Shown here: in pieces, positions 1 through 9,480 of the stretch
How positions within the stretch are numbered: the first letter of the stretch is position 1
How the letters are laid out: every line of letters begins with the position of its first letter
Origin: Rhineura floridana
Lineage: Eukaryota; Chordata; Lepidosauria; Squamata; Rhineuridae
Assembly: GCF_030035675.1 (NCBI RefSeq)
Contig: NC_084484.1
Coordinates: 186,560,934 to 186,624,933 of the forward strand
Direction of reading: 5' to 3'
DNA length: 64,000 nucleotides
Position numbers and translations under genes: made by a program
Notes under the pieces: model-generated
Database searches by the model: none
Told to the model about the DNA's origin: nothing
Seen by the model: the letters and a program-made list of their open reading frames with translations, nothing else

Positions 1-59
1 CCAATTGAAGTCTGTTGTTGCTGGACATTAGACTGGAAACCCCTTGGGGCAAAGACCTA

Positions 60-165
60 GCAGCAGTGGCTGTCCAGGATGTTCAGACAAGGGTCTCACC
101 CAGCCCTAACTGGAGATGCTGGGGACTGGTCCTGGGACCATCTGCACGTCCAGCAGGTGCTTTGT
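60..165 (-). repeat. tRNA-derived SINE fragment (type A), antisense
   Basis: A degenerate piece of the tRNA-SINE seen intact elsewhere in the window (for example 33,375-33,562). It carries the antisense 'ccagccctaactggagatgc' block and the following 'gggaccatctgcacgtcc' block. Head and tail are missing. Confidence 0.55.
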
Positions 166-179
166 GAGTGAGCATCAGA

Positions 180-395
180 CCTTCCCCAAATTAAGAATCA
201 TATGGAGCATCGAGGAAACTGCCTTACACTGCGCGAGACCACTGGTCCATCTAGCTCAGTATTGTCCACACTGACTGGCAGCGGCTCTCCAGGCTTCCAG
301 TGAGAGATTCTCGGCTGACCCTACTTGGAGATGCCGTTGGGAACGGAACCCGGGACTCTCTGCAAGAAACGCAGCAGCTCTGCTACGAAACGACT
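180..395 (-). repeat. tRNA-derived SINE (type A), antisense
   Basis: Read on the + strand, the copy begins with the SINE 3' part ('ctgccttacactg', then 'ccatctagctcagtattgtc' and 'actgactggcagcggctctc'). It ends in the inverted tRNA-like head, whose B box appears as 'ggaacccgggactctctgca'. It is one of roughly ten copies of the same family here. The family resembles known squamate tRNA SINEs; the exact name was not verified. Confidence 0.75.
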
Positions 396-414
396 TAAGA
401 CACACCTGGCAAAC

Positions 415-577
415 AGAGAAGGCTGCCTTTTACTGAGTTGGGCCATTGCCCCATCTAACTCAGTACTGTCCCCCTTGACTGGCAGCAGCTTCCATGCAGG
501 GATGCCCCCAGCCCTAACTGGGATGCTGCAGTGCTGAGTTTGAACCCGGGACCTTGTTGCTCCGCCACTGAGCTAGG
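415..577 (-). repeat. tRNA-derived SINE (type A), antisense
   Basis: A second copy in the same orientation, directly after the first. It shows the 'ctgccttttactgag', 'ccatctaactcagtactgtc' and 'gactggcagcag' blocks, an inverted B box ('tgaacccgggacc') and an inverted A-box region ('gccactgagctagggcc'). Confidence 0.75.
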
Positions 578-1270
578 GCCCCTTGGCAGCTCCAGAATGC
601 GTCCCCCTTGCAGGGATGCAGCCGTCGGTCTTCCCGGTCTGGGGCTCCCTCCTTCCCCTCCAGCGGCTGGGATGCGACGGCCAGCCCACCCACAGGGCCA
701 CCCCTCCGTCCGCCTCCCTCCGTCTTTCCTTTCCTTTTGAAGAGCCCCCAAGTCAAGGCTTTACCTGGAAGCGGCTGGCTTGGCAGGGAGTCCTGGCCGA
801 GGCCGTGTTGCCCCCTGGGAATCAGAGGCTGGAGTGAGCCGCCTGGCGAGCGCAAAGACGCGTCTGGTCTTGCATGAGCGAGGCCGAGCATTTAACTGCT
901 CGAAAACCAAAGAGGCTCGCCGGAGGGATTGGAGAGGGGGGATGGGCTGGCGGGGAGGCGGGGAAGGGAAACCTGCCCTGTAATTGCACCATAGTTCTTT
1001 CTCCAGAACAATAAAGTTAGACCTGGAGGCTGCTTCGCCCCCCGACACCCCCTTCTCTTTGCTTTGGAGAAGGGCCATAAGGCACGCGAAGCAAAACAAC
1101 GCCGCCCCGAGCACCAGCCCCTATCATTCCCAGCCATCAGAAAAAGAGGCCAAACCTTCAACAGAAGAAAGAGAGCTGGTCCCCCAGCAGCGATGCATTT
1201 CCTTAAAAGCATAGATAAGGAGGGATCCTGTTCTCAAAGGCCGCGCCCGCCCCCGCCAAGCACACAAGCC
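540..1270. promoter_or_regulatory. GC-rich, CpG-containing patch; possible minus-strand first exon
   Basis: This stretch has visibly more CpG than its flanks ('gacgcgtctgg', 'ctcgccggagg', 'gcacgcgaag', 'aacgccgccccgagc'). A strong minus-strand splice-donor match (TTCCAG|GTAAAG) would end an exon at 765. Mammalian TOMT is encoded on this strand beyond LAMTOR1, so a TOMT 5' exon is conceivable, but I see no TOMT coding sequence. The overlapping reading frames match nothing I recognise. Confidence 0.3.
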
Positions 1271-1284
1271 TATGCACATTCAGT

Positions 1285-1352
1285 CTGAAGTACATCCCAC
1301 AGTGTCGCCATAAGTCGTGATCGACCTGAAGGCACATAACAACAACAACAGC
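1285..1352 (+). repeat. BovB/RTE 3' terminus
   Basis: A short 3' end of the BovB-type RTE element: 'gtcgccataagtcgtgat', 'gaaggcacataac', then a CAA-rich tail. The same terminus ends the longer copies at 33,600-33,935 (sense) and 31,640-32,250 (antisense). Confidence 0.75.
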
Positions 1353-1917
1353 AAATGTCCCTCAGTGGGGCTTACTCCATAGTGTGTACGTCTAGGGTTG
1401 CAGCTTTAAAATCACTCTTCCTCTCCCTCGTTTTTCCACGCCAAGGTGTGTAATTCAAATGTGAAGTGTACACGGGGTGAAATCCAGCATCGCTATTCTG
1501 CATTAATTGCAAAAGGAATTATCAGTGATAGTAATTACAAAGTTCAGAAGAACTCCCTGTGGCTGATCACGACTGTATCAAATAGAAAATACGCACTATT
1601 CTGTTTTTCTCTGGATTCCTGACTTGTGCAGAGTCAAGAGAATGGGATATTTTGTTAATGAAATACCTGCCAGAGGCCCATGATTAAAATATTTGCATCT
1701 TTGCAGCCCTCTGAAATGCTTTTTAGATTGCTGCTGAATTGTAAGATGAATCTTTTTTTTCCTTCATAGTGCCCCAGCACACCAGAATCTTCTGCAGGAG
1801 GAACCCTAACTCTATAGTCAAGCCTTCATTTTCAGATACACGCTTTCTTTGACTGAGGTCAGAGCTAGTGTCCTGCACCCCCTGGGTGACCTTTGCCCAT
1901 GGGAGTGGGGAAGCTGT

Positions 1918-2013
1918 GGGTGGCCCTTCCAGACTTGGTTGGACTCATCTTGGCCACCAGGCTAGCTGGTCCTGATGGGAGTTGAGTCCAACAACATCTG
2001 CAGGGCAGTGGCT
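1918..2013. mobile_element. Degenerate palindromic hAT-like MITE
   Basis: The left arm 'gtggcccttccagacttg' pairs with a right arm containing 'gatgggagttgagtccaac' and 'acatctgcagggc'. It is an old copy of the palindromic family described at 17,146-17,284. Confidence 0.55.
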
Positions 2014-2061
2014 ATGTGATCTATGAACACAATCCACACACTGATCAAAGAAATTTTGTTC

Positions 2062-2150
2062 TTCCCATTTTATTTATTTATTTATTAAATTTCTGTCCTA
2101 CCCTTCCTCCCAGTAGGAGCCCAGGGTGGCATAAAATAGGTGCAACTGTG
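2062..2150 (-). mobile_element. L2-clade LINE 3' tail, antisense
   Basis: A TTTA-repeat tail is followed by 'cctacccttcctcccag' and 'aggagcccagggtggc'. This is the inverted 3' end of the commonest LINE family in the window. Confidence 0.7.
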
Positions 2151-2534
2151 TAGTACAGCTACACATAAACATGAAGCAGGCCCCAACCCTGCTATGTTTC
2201 CGGCATCTGTCAAAAACTTTAATTTTTCCCTAAATTAGCCTGTTTTGTTTCTGTTGTTTTTAATTCTTGTTGGCTTTCACGTTTTAATTCTGTTTTGCAG
2301 TGGCAGCTTGTTGCTCTGTGTCAGCACCTTGACAGCTCCTTGAAGATTCAGACTAAAACCTGGAGCAGATTCCACTGCCCTACTGACATTGGAACCACCA
2401 GCAGCCCTGGGGCTGTTTTATCATACATATGTATTATGTTTTATACTCCATTCCTGTACTACACTTTTAATGCTAGTTTATATTTTATTGTCAGGTGGAA
2501 AAGGTTTTATTGGAGATTGCTTTATGGAGGAAGT

Positions 2535-2772
2535 TCCTCAAAAAGTAAGGTACACATTTTTAAACAAACAACTTTCAAAAGCTTTTAAAAAAAATGTTTA
2601 TAAAGATGTTTTGTTTTAATATGTTTTAAGGATGTTTTGTTGTAATATACTTTAAAGTCTGTTTGCATGATGTTTTGGAGTGTTTTTAGTGCTTTTGTTT
2701 GCCACCCTGGGCTCCTGCTGGGAGGAAGGGCGGGATATAAATGAAATAATAAATAAATAAATAAATAATAAC
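2535..2772 (+). mobile_element. L2-clade LINE 3' end, sense
   Basis: An AT-rich 3' UTR with repeated 'gatgttttg' blocks leads into 'gccaccctgggctcctgctg', 'ggaagggcgggatataaat' and an (AAATA)n tail. Only the 3' untranslated part remains. It is inverted relative to the copy at 2,062, about 0.4 kb away. Confidence 0.8.
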
Positions 2773-2779
2773 CTGTGTG

Positions 2780-4135
2780 ATTAATGATGATGGTGCAATT
2801 CCTACAAAATTCAAGCAACGGTTTAAAATCCCCTCCCCCATATTGGGTATGTATTCTGCACATAAACATTTAAACGAGTAAATATTTTCCTAAACTACTT
2901 GTGAAAACAGCTTTAGTATTGTGACGCGGCCAGACATAGAAGTAATATAACAGCTTCTTATGACTCTGCTGCGCATGTTTTGCAAATGAAGCATGATGGA
3001 CATTTTAGGGTGCTTGATGGAAGGCATGCAGCATGATGCCACTTTCAGGAGCTGCAGCCTTCTCATGAGAACTTGCCAATGAAGATGTCTTCTGCACATG
3101 CCGACCATCTGCTGATTTCTTAAATTTCCTGCACGTGCAATCACAGTGCAAACGATGCATTTTCCTCTCCAGTTTCTTGCATGCCTTTTGAGTGCTATAT
3201 CATATGGGAATGTATAAGGATGGTCTCCTGGGAGTGAAATTACAGTTGTACAGTTGGCCCAAGTACATCCATTGTTGAGTAGTTTAGTAAGCTAATGGCC
3301 CCTTAATTGCCAGCAAATAAATATCTGAATGCCAAGGAATGTAATTGGTGCCCGAGGAAGCTAACAGTATTTTGTGCTGCTGACTGCAATGGGCTTTCAT
3401 TATCTGTCTGAGGGTCTAAGTGGTTGCCACCATCTATACCCAACCTATATATTTGTCAACAAACCAAATCTTGCAAAACTTAAAGCCATAAGCCTGCTGT
3501 GATCTCCTTCCAAATGACATCTGAACTGGTGGTAAGCAATCCATGCCAGGGAAGTCTCACTGCTCAGAGAGTTGGGACTGGCACAACATGCCAACCTTCT
3601 AGGTCATACTTTCCTAAATACTAATGTGAAGCTAAATGGAATTAAAAAGAACGGTCCTTTCCTGCCTGCATTTTCAGCACTAGACTTTAAGCAGGAATTA
3701 AGCCAAATATTACAAAATGCCATAAGTTCTGAATTTAGACATTAGATGATCTCTAAAGAGCAGGCAGAGGAATTTTATATTCAATCCTTAGCAGTAAGCA
3801 CCACAGCACTACATCCTCTGCTTGTTCTTTAAAGGCAACGTTTCCAGCTGTCGCTACCCTAGTGCTGAAGTGGTAAGAAATGCTTTTTATTCTTAAAGAG
3901 CAGGCAGAGGGATTTATCTATGTTCTTAACAATATGGTACTTAGTGCTAAGATTGGAGATAAAAAATTCCCCTCTACAGAGCATGAGGAGGGATTTTATA
4001 TCCCAGTTAGATTGGGAAATAAAGATGTGGTGACAGGCAGACCACTTCCTGTGGATTGGTGGGCTAGGTCCAGCCACAGGCCACATATTAGCCACCCCTG
4101 GTTTGACCTATGCACTATATAAAGAAGTATCTCCC
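2780..4135. other. Intergenic stretch without recognised features
   Basis: I see no coding exon or classified repeat. A short direct repeat ('aaagagcaggcagagg') occurs near 3,757 and again near 3,895, which suggests an old local duplication. Confidence 0.5.
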
Positions 4136-4139
4136 TTTG

Positions 4140-4500
4140 TCTCTCCTGAAGCTTCCAACATTGTTTCATTGGATGACCCCATTGACCCCAGTGTTATGAG
4201 AGAGGGATAAAAGCTTTTATCTATATATTGTCTCCATGCCATTCATAATTTTATACATTTCTATCATGTCGCCTTTCTCTAAATTAAAAAGCCCAAATGC
4301 TGCAACCTTTCCTCCCGGGGGAGTAGCTCCGTCCCCTTGATCATTCTGGTTGCCTTTTCTGAACCTTTTCCAGCTCTACAATATCCTTTTTGAGGTGAGG
4401 CGACCAGAACTGCATGCAGTATTCGAAATGTAGCTGCACCATAGATTTATATAATGGCATTATATCGGCAGTTTTATTTTCAGTTCCTTTCCTAAATGCA
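4140..4500 (-). mobile_element. CR1/L3-clade LINE 3' region, antisense
   Basis: The order of blocks ('ttcattggatgacc', 'gtgttatgagagaggg', 'cataattttatacattt', 'ccccttgatcattctggt', 'gaccagaactgcatgcag') is the same as in the longer copy at 5,416-5,850. It is the antisense of a CR1/L3-type ORF2 C-terminus and 3' UTR, diverged and truncated. Confidence 0.7.
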
Positions 4501-5086
4501 GAACCACACAGGTTTCAAGATGCAGCCACCTCCCCACGCTTTTCTTCTGCTTTTGTCTGGCTGCCAACGTAAGGAAGAATTCTGGAAAGATTTAGTGATA
4601 TATTGGTTTGTACTAATAAAGGCATTGACTAACCCTGGATATTTGTCTGTCTTTTCCTGATGAATCAATGGCTTCTTTTGTTTTTGAAATGCACTGCAAG
4701 TTTTGGGTTCTTGCCTCAGGGCTATCAACAGTCATTCTTTTGTCAAGTGGTCTGTGCTATTGCCGCAGGGCGGAGGACAACAGTCACAGCCCTATGGGAA
4801 ACCCACCACCACATTATCCACCATTCCCCATCAAAAACAAAGTTGTAATGTTGATCTGATCATAAGCAGACAGACAGCAGCTGGCAACAGCCTGTCTGCA
4901 CGCCTTGCTAAGCAAACTGAGCAAGGATGTGGATTGCTGCAGATTGAAGCAATCAGCAAAAGCGGACAGGCTTGCTCTTATAATCTTAGTTATATCCAAA
5001 AAAGGGGTGCTGATGGCAGAGAGCCTTAATCTAATAGGTTCACAGAGGTATGTTTTGTAACTTTTTAAAGGCACTCTGTCAGGTGC

Positions 5087-5242
5087 AAAAGAAGAGCCCT
5101 GCAGGATCAGGTCAAAGGGGGCCCATCTAGTCCAGCATCCTGTTCTCACAGCGGCCAACCAGATGCCCCAACGGGAAGCCCACAAGCAGGACCTGAGCGC
5201 AAGAGCACTCTCACCTCCTGTGGTTTCCAGCAACTGCGGTTC
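5087..5242 (-). mobile_element. CR1/L3-clade LINE, 3'-terminal piece, antisense
   Basis: It starts with 'cccatctagtccagcatcct' and 'cagcggccaaccagatgcc', the inverted 3' end of the CR1/L3 family. The copy is cut by a 5S-derived SINE and resumes at 5,416. Confidence 0.8.
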
Positions 5243-5415
5243 CAGGCTATGAAGGCACATGTGGCCAGCACCCTGCTGAAGCTAACCAGGGTCAGGTATG
5301 GTCAGTGCTTGGATGGGAGACCACCTGGGAACCACATGGAAGCCGCCTTTGGTTTCTTTCATGAAAAGAAAGGCGGGGTAGAAATTAAATAAATAATAAT
5401 ACAAATAATAAATAA
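5243..5415 (+). mobile_element. 5S rRNA-derived SINE
   Basis: The block at 5,278-5,338 matches the internal control region of 5S rRNA. It reads 'gaagctaaccagggtc' (5S A box), then 'ggtcagtgcttggatggg' and 'agaccacctggga' (5S C box). Upstream is a degenerate 5S-like 5' part. Downstream is a non-5S tail ('aaaggcggggtagaaatt') ending in an AAT/AAAT-rich tract, similar to the LINE tails here. Flanking sequences 'aactgcggttc' (5,232-5,242) and 'aactgctattc' (5,416-5,426) look like an imperfect target-site duplication. This is a SINE3-type (5S-headed) element, not a functional 5S gene. Confidence 0.8.
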
Positions 5416-5850
5416 AACTGCTATTCAGAAGCATACTGCCTCTGACTGTGGTGGCAGAGCCATCATGGCGAGTAGCTATCTAGCCTTATCCTCTATGAAT
5501 CTAATCCTCTTTCAAAGCCATCCAAATTAGTGGCCATCACCGCCTCCTGGGGGAGCAAATTCCATAACTTAACTTTCCGCTGCATGAAGAAGTCCTTTAT
5601 TTTGTCTGTCCTGAATCTTCCAGCATTCAGCGTCATTGGATGTCCACGAATTCTAGTGTTATGAGGGAGAAAAACTTTTCTCTATCTGCTTTCTCCATAC
5701 CATGCATAATTTTATACACTTCTCTCATGTCGTCTCTGATTTGCCTTTTCTGTAAACTTAAAAGCCCCAAATGTTGCAATCTTTCCTCATTTAGAGGAGT
5801 CGCTTCATCCCCTTGATCATTCTGGCTGTCTTTTTCTAACACTACAACAT
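5416..5850 (-). mobile_element. CR1/L3-clade LINE, continuation, antisense
   Basis: Resumes the element interrupted at 5,243. Visible blocks are 'attcagaagcatactgcctc', 'ctttcaaagccatccaa', 'tgtctgtcctgaatcttcc', 'cataattttatacacttct' and 'tccccttgatcattctggc'. On the minus strand a short ORF2-derived peptide survives ('MREVYKIMHG'), which is typical of the C-terminus of this clade. Confidence 0.8.
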
Positions 5851-6227
5851 CCTGAGGTTAACTACTAGCTCTAGTGCTAGCACCCCCTGCCTCACCGTGC
5901 TCTTCAATCCTGATTGCTTTTCCTTAACCCCCAAAGTATTATATTTCTGTCCTGAGGAATGGTAATGGAAACCATCTTAAACTGGAGCTGAATCTAACCT
6001 GTTTATCAGAGTGGGAAGGCTGGGGAGGAAACTGAATCATGTTCAGTAGACATGTGTGGAGAATACGTCGTCCAGCAGAAGGAGGGCTGATAAGACTAAT
6101 GCCCTGAACAGTGTCTCAACCGCAAGGAAGTCATGGTGGAGTGATTACTGCTAAATTAAATTACCTCCCCAAGGGATATGGGAAGGAGCCAGCTTAGTCC
6201 CTAGTGAGTCTGGCTGCCCTCCCAAAA

Positions 6228-7205
6228 TCATAGAATCACAGACTCGCAGAGTTGGAAGGGACCTTTAAGGCCATCCAGTCCAACCCCCTGCTCAATGCAT
6301 CCAACTTAAAGCATCCCCGACAGGTGGCTGTCCAGCTGCCTCTTGAAGGTCTCCAGGGTTGGAGAGTCCACCACCTCCCAGGGTCAATGGTTCTATTGTT
6401 GTACCACTCTGACAATTAGGACCAGTTTTTCCTGGTGTTCCGTTGAAATCTGGCTTCCTCTAACTTGAGCCCATTATTCCATGTCCTGCACTCCCCTCAT
6501 CTGGCCCCTGATAATCTTTGTTGCCCTCCTCTGAACCCATTACAGTTTGTCTACATCTTTTAAAGTATGATATCCAGAACTGGATGCAGTACTCACAATG
6601 AGGCCTAACCAAGTGCCGAATAGAGAGGAACCAATACTTCACGCGATTTGGAAACTATACTTCTGTTAATACAGCCTAAAATAGCATATGCTTTTTTTGC
6701 AGCCACATCACGCTGTTGGCTGTTTTTCAGTCTGTGATCAACAACAATCCCAAGATCCTTCTCACATGTAGTATTGCTGAGCCAAGTATCCCCCATCTTA
6801 TAATTATACATTTGGTTTCTTTTTCCTAGGTGTAGAACTTTGTACTCATCCCTGTTAAATTTAATTCTGTTGTTTTCAGCCCTTTGCTCCAGCCTCTCAA
6901 GAGGCCTTTGAATTTTGTTTGTCTTCCAAGGTATTAACTATCCCTCCCAATTTTGTATGATCTGCAAATCTGATAAGCATTTCCTGCACCTCCTCATCCA
7001 AGACATTAATGAAAATGTTGAAGAGCACTGGGCCGAGGACCGAGCTCTGTGGTACCCCACTCGTTACCTCCCCACAGTTTGAGAAGGAACCATTGCGTAC
7101 TATTCTGTAGCCAACTGTGGATCCACCTGAGAGTTATTCCATGCAGCCCACATTTACCTAACTTGCTAAATATCAGGGCATGACTGCAAGGAAGTGGTAT
7201 AATGG
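6228..7205 (-). mobile_element. CR1 LINE 3' half with RT C-terminus, antisense
   Basis: The + strand starts with the inverted CR1 3' end ('atcatagaatcacagactcg', 'ggccatccagtccaaccccc') and runs into ORF2. On the minus strand, conserved CR1 peptides are legible: 'GDTWLSNTTCEKDLGIVVD', 'KKAYAILGCINRSI', 'VLVPLYSALG' and, in another frame, 'LVRPHCEYCIQFW'. The frame changes and stops show that it is dead. It is truncated within the reverse-transcriptase region. Confidence 0.9.
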
Positions 7206-7224
7206 CGTTTGTGAACAGACTGCA

Positions 7225-7322
7225 TTCTCCAACTTGGTGCCCTCCATATGTGCTAGCTAGGGCTGATGGGAGTTGGAGTCCACAACATCCTGAGAGCATG
7301 AGATTGGCAGAGGCTGGTAAGC
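7225..7322. mobile_element. hAT-like MITE remnant
   Basis: 'ccaacttggtgccctccat' is followed by 'ggctgatgggagttggagtc' and 'ggcagaggctgg'. It belongs to the palindromic MITE family, shortened in the middle. Confidence 0.6.
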
Positions 7323-7624
7323 CATCAATAGACAAATGTAGGGAGGCGGCTAGCACCACCTGCAAAGAGCAAGGAAGCTCTTAGAGCTGCAAGTGACCCT
7401 CAGCTGTACCTGCCAGACAGAGCCAGGGGTGTGTGAAAAGCATACTTTCTTCTCCCCTGGTTAAGCTCCGATTCTGCACCTGTAGCACTTAATACCTGTC
7501 TTTCAGCTGTTCTAGACTGCAGTTTCTTCCAACAGGCACGATCTGCTGGGTGAGGTGGGACTTCCACAAGAACTCAACCTAGGCCAGCCCCACCTGCATA
7601 AACAACCAAGGAGGCAGGAAGGAC

Positions 7625-7785
7625 AGAAGCTCCCTGAGCCCGCTTCGCATGCAGGGGCCCCAGGTGCAATCCCCGACTGCATCTCCAGGTAGGGATGGCA
7701 GCTCCCCTGCTGGAAACCCTGGGGCTTGCTGCCAGTCAATGTAGGGAATACTGAGCTAGATGGTTACCTCAATATGGTTTTCTTT
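7625..7785 (+). repeat. tRNA-derived SINE (type A), sense
   Basis: A degraded tRNA-like head ('cgcttcgcatgcagggg', B-box-like 'aggtgcaatcccc') is followed by the family body 'gcatctccaggtaggga' and the 3' block 'gctgccagtcaatgtaggga' and 'atactgagctagatgg'. Confidence 0.7.
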
Positions 7786-7789
7786 TATC

Positions 7790-8475
7790 CAGTATGTTAA
7801 CAATAAAGAGCACAATCAAAATCCACCATTGGTATTATGCTAAAATTTGGAGCAGCTAACGTTAAACAAATTTAGTTTTTTTTATTTTGCTCACCTGCTT
7901 CATCCACCATTGTTTCTCCCCTTTCCCCTTCTCTTTTTCCTCTTCCACTCCACATCCCCTTATTACTTAATGCCACCTGGTTGGGGGGTGGAGGGGATTG
8001 TTTGAGGGGCTTGTAATTAGTTGCATTGAAGTTGACATTTGTGTAGAAGATGCATGTTCTCAATTAACTACAATGTGTGCATTACCCTCTTAGCAGAAAC
8101 AACAAAAACTTGTTGCATCATATTGTAAATTTTATTTGGAAAATCAGTAAAACATTATATACCAAAAAAAATACTGAGCTAGATAAACCAACGCTCGGAC
8201 TCAGCATCAGGCAGCTTATCGGGATGGGCGTGCGTGCGTGCTAATGGCGCAGCTGGTGCAACAAGGGGTGCGTGCGTGTGTTCAGCGGACGGCGAGCAGA
8301 CAGCTTTGCTACTTTTCCTTATTACTGTAAGCTCCTTGCGGGCAGGGGCCTGCCTGCTTCTTGCACAGCGCCATACACATTGGCAGCACTGGTTAGGTTA
8401 AGAAGGAATTAAAGGCGCTGTACTGGGTACACCGATTTTTCATGCTTGGAGAAGAAAGACCGGCCACTGCGTCAG
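7790..8475. other. AT-rich intergenic DNA upstream of LAMTOR1
   Basis: I see nothing coding. A short 3' end of a type A SINE ('actgagctagata', 'ggcagctta') lies at about 8,172-8,218. An AT-rich run is followed by GC enrichment approaching the promoter. Confidence 0.5.
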
Positions 8476-8479
8476 CCCT

Positions 8480-9480
8480 CTGGAGCATGCGCAGTAGGTA
8501 CAGACGATCCAGAGGCGAAACCAAACACACCACATGATCCGGAGAAATGGAAAATTCCTCTTCCACCAATTACGCACGCGCGCGCCCGTCCGAAGAACTG
8601 ATTGGCGAGCACTTGGGCCACGTGATCAGCGCCGGTGTCCCAATCCCGGGAGGGAGAGGGCGGGATTAAAAACACTCACGCACACACCCGTCTTGAAGCT
8701 CCGCCTCTTTCCCTCTTTGCTGTGCTTCGAGCTCCGTTTAGAATCACGTGAGCTCGCTTCTCCGCTCTTCAGGTCCCCGGATGTTGTAGCGGCGTGGTCA
8801 CATGACCTTCCCCCTCCCGAGAGCGAGGGTCACGTGGCCGGAAGAAGGAAAGGGAGGCAAACAGGCGCCTGGGGAGGGGAAGGAGCCGACGGGCCGGACT
8901 AGGTCGGGGGGGGTCGCCGCCGGGGGGGGTCTGGGCCGCGCCCCATGTGACCCGCGGCGCGCGCAGGACGCCGGAGCCCGTCCAGCACGGCCATGGGGTG
9001 TTGCTACAGCAGCGAGAACGAAGCCTCCGACCAGGTGAGGGAGGGGCGTGGGGTGTGTGGAGCCACCTGGGGGCCGGGCTCGGGGGCCAAGCACGAGGCG
9101 CCTCCGTCCGTGGCCTTCCCCCGCTGTCCCTCATCCAGGCCTTCTCTGCCCCCCCCAGGCGCAGGGGTGCAGCGGGTGGGGTGCGAGCCTTCCCTTGCTC
9201 CCTCCCCCCGGGCGTGTCGCCTTCGGCCGGTGTCACCTTCCCCTGCGGGCCGCGGACGGCTGCCCGAAGCGGGCAGGATGTGGCGCTGGGGCCCGGCGGC
9301 TGGGGGTGTGCGTCTCCCGATCTGTGGGGAGGCGGTTTTGGGGCTTAAAGGGCGACGGGACGGGAAGAGACCCGTGGCGGGGACGCGCACGTGAAGAGGG
9401 GGGAGGCAGGCAGGCGTGCGGGCGCGCCCCCCCAGGAGCTGAACGCTCCCTCCTTACCACCCCCACTCTGTTGGAAAAAC
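8480..9480 (+). promoter_or_regulatory. LAMTOR1: CpG-island promoter of LAMTOR1
   Basis: This is a dense CpG stretch around the LAMTOR1 start codon. Visible elements are an inverted CCAAT box (ATTGG, 8,601-8,605), CACGTG E-boxes at 8,619-8,624, 8,745-8,750 and 8,831-8,836, a CACATG M-box-like site in GTCACATGAC (8,797-8,806), and an ETS-type CCGGAAG (8,838-8,844). No TATA box is evident near the likely start. CACGTG sites flanked by T and A are the CLEAR motif recognised by TFEB/TFE3/MITF, which control lysosomal genes. That use here is inferred from sequence alone. Confidence 0.8.
8993..9034 (+). CDS. LAMTOR1: LAMTOR1 coding exon 1 (residues 1-14)
   Basis: The ATG sits in a favourable context (ggccATGg). 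The exon encodes [14 protein letters not shown], the dual-acylation anchor, and ends in phase 0 at CAG|GTGAGG, a strong donor. Confidence 0.97.

Noticed and set aside
5278-5338. Possible functional 5S rRNA gene
   Set aside because: Only the internal control region matches well. The 5' third is degraded, the 3' end runs into a LINE-like tail, and probable target-site duplications flank the element.
1-8450. ANAPC15 or TOMT coding exons expected upstream of LAMTOR1 from mammalian gene order
   Set aside because: Characteristic peptides of either protein were looked for in all frames and not found. If present they lie to the left of the window.
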